DNA of 64,000 nucleotides from positions 2,170,001 through 2,234,000 of the forward strand of contig OZ245030.1 in NCBI GenBank assembly GCA_965223985.1, read 5' to 3'. A model generated the notes under the pieces. It worked only from the letters and a program-made list of their open reading frames with translations. It searched no databases and was not told where the DNA came from. A program made the translations under genes and the position numbers. This DNA is from JAPPKS01 sp963667895 (GTDB lineage: Bacteria > Poribacteria > WGA-4E > PCPOR2b). This document shows positions 63,308 through 64,000 of this stretch, in pieces. The stretch's first letter is position 1; every line of letters starts with the position of its first letter.

Positions 63308-64000
63308 TCATTCAACTTCTGCTGCGGAACGCTGAATTTTCTCGGCAGTTTTAGCTCCAACCCCTGGAACCGCTAGAAGTTGATCTAACGTTGCTGTCGC
63401 AATCGATTCAATTGTCGAAAATCCAAAATCTTTGAGCGCTGTCGCGGTTTTGACGCCTACGCCATCCAAATCGGTCAAATCTATCTCACCATCCGACGCT
63501 GCTGCATGGGATGAACTCGGTTGAGGATTGAAAAGTTCTGCCGTGATTTCTTCCTTAAACCGTGTTTCTGCTTCTGATTCGTTTTTAATATCGATTTTCC
63601 ACCCCGTCAATCTCGCAGCCAGGCGTGCGTTTTGCCCGCGCCGGCCGATTGCTAGCGACAACTGATCGTCCGGGACAATAACTTCTGCGCTTTCGGTCTC
63701 CTCGTCAATGTTCACACTAGCCACCGTCGCGGGCTGTAGAGCATTTGCAATAAAAGTGGCTGGTGCAGCATTCCATTCAAGGAGGTCTATTTTTTCCCCT
63801 TCTAACTCCCTAACAACAGCCTCGACGCGAGAACCCTTTACACCAACACAAGTGCCAACGGCGTCAATATTTTCGGAGGGCGCAGTAACAGCCACCTTTG
63901 CTCGATTTCCTGGATCGCGAGCGATTGCCATGATACGCACTAATCCGTCATAAATCTCAGGCACTTCCATTTCAAATAATCGATCTATTAAATTGGGGTG
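63308..64000 (-). CDS. nusA: Transcription factor NusA (5' end outside the window)
   Basis: The frame is open to the window edge. The last 220 residues from an internal ATG are listed by simple ORF search, but PNLIDRLFEMEVPEIYDGLV runs on upstream, so the real start is further right. KH1-KH2 sequence: DPGNRAKVAVTAPSENIDAV, GTCVGVKGSRVEAVVRELEG, EKIDLLEW, SLAIGRRGQNARLAARLTGW. C-terminus: two helix-hairpin-helix segments (LDGVGVKTATALKD, VPGVGAKTAEKIQ). NusA controls pausing, termination and antitermination. Confidence 0.95.
   Translation of the reverse strand, partial: HPNLIDRLFEMEVPEIYDGLVRIMAIARDPGNRAKVAVTAPSENIDAVGTCVGVKGSRVEAVVRELEGEKIDLLEWNAAPATFIANALQPATVASVNIDEETESAEVIVPDDQLSLAIGRRGQNARLAARLTGWKIDIKNESEAETRFKEEITAELFNPQPSSSHAAASDGEIDLTDLDGVGVKTATALKDFGFSTIESIATATLDQLLAVPGVGAKTAEKIQRSAAEVE

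Noticed and set aside
1..64000. CRISPR array, tRNA or rRNA gene
   Set aside because: No regularly spaced short repeats, and no T-arm (GGTTCRA) with matching cloverleaf, were seen on either strand.

Overview
The window looks like a piece of the chromosome of an uncultured Gram-negative bacterium. Outer-membrane biology is suggested by an LptE-like lipoprotein and several lipobox proteins. The mix of an SMC gene, a complete nusA-to-pnp translation operon, a phytanoyl-CoA-dioxygenase/HEAT-repeat fusion, an exported WD40 protein and many degenerate palindromic spacer repeats resembles Candidatus Poribacteria or a neighbouring lineage. That assignment is inference from gene content and cannot be proved from the sequence alone.

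Layout. Bases 1-7700 hold the SMC gene (its 3' end is cut off by the window edge), a CADD/heme-oxygenase-like protein, a DUF4175-like membrane protein, an SDR dehydrogenase and a small lipoprotein. Bases 7734-33700 are a dense defence island. It has two DNA methyltransferases, two tandem DUF4377 lipoproteins, a large Eco57I-type methylase and a GNAT-PIN-PUA-like protein coupled to an ASCH protein. It also has three TIR-type proteins (one ThsB-like), two paralogous small membrane proteins, a winged-helix-like protein, a strawberry-notch remnant fused in frame to an AlbA_2/Schlafen-type protein, HicAB, DUF5131, an ATPase/TOPRIM-like (DUF4276) pair and a PLD-SNF2 helicase. The island is full of relics: a methylase tail fragment, a decayed AlbA copy, a 24-bp direct repeat and a 22-bp repeat at module borders. 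These point to repeated recombination.

Bases 33700-43350 hold poorly known small genes, the WD40 protein and a metabolic stretch (zinc alcohol dehydrogenase, PhyH-HEAT, UbiD, NadA). Bases 43381-52096 on the minus strand carry a MoxR ATPase, the TrkH/TrkA potassium system and the glycine cleavage genes gcvT-gcvH-gcvP. Bases 52287-64000 on the minus strand hold envelope proteins and the conserved operon nusA-ylxR-infB-ylxP-rbfA-nrnA-truB-ribF-rpsO-pnp. In this operon ylxP is interrupted by an in-frame TGA, and ylxQ is not visible.

The least explained parts are the GNAT-PIN-PUA/ASCH pair with its own promoter-like sequence, and the TIR/membrane-protein cluster without a recognisable ThsA. No tRNA, rRNA or CRISPR array was found.
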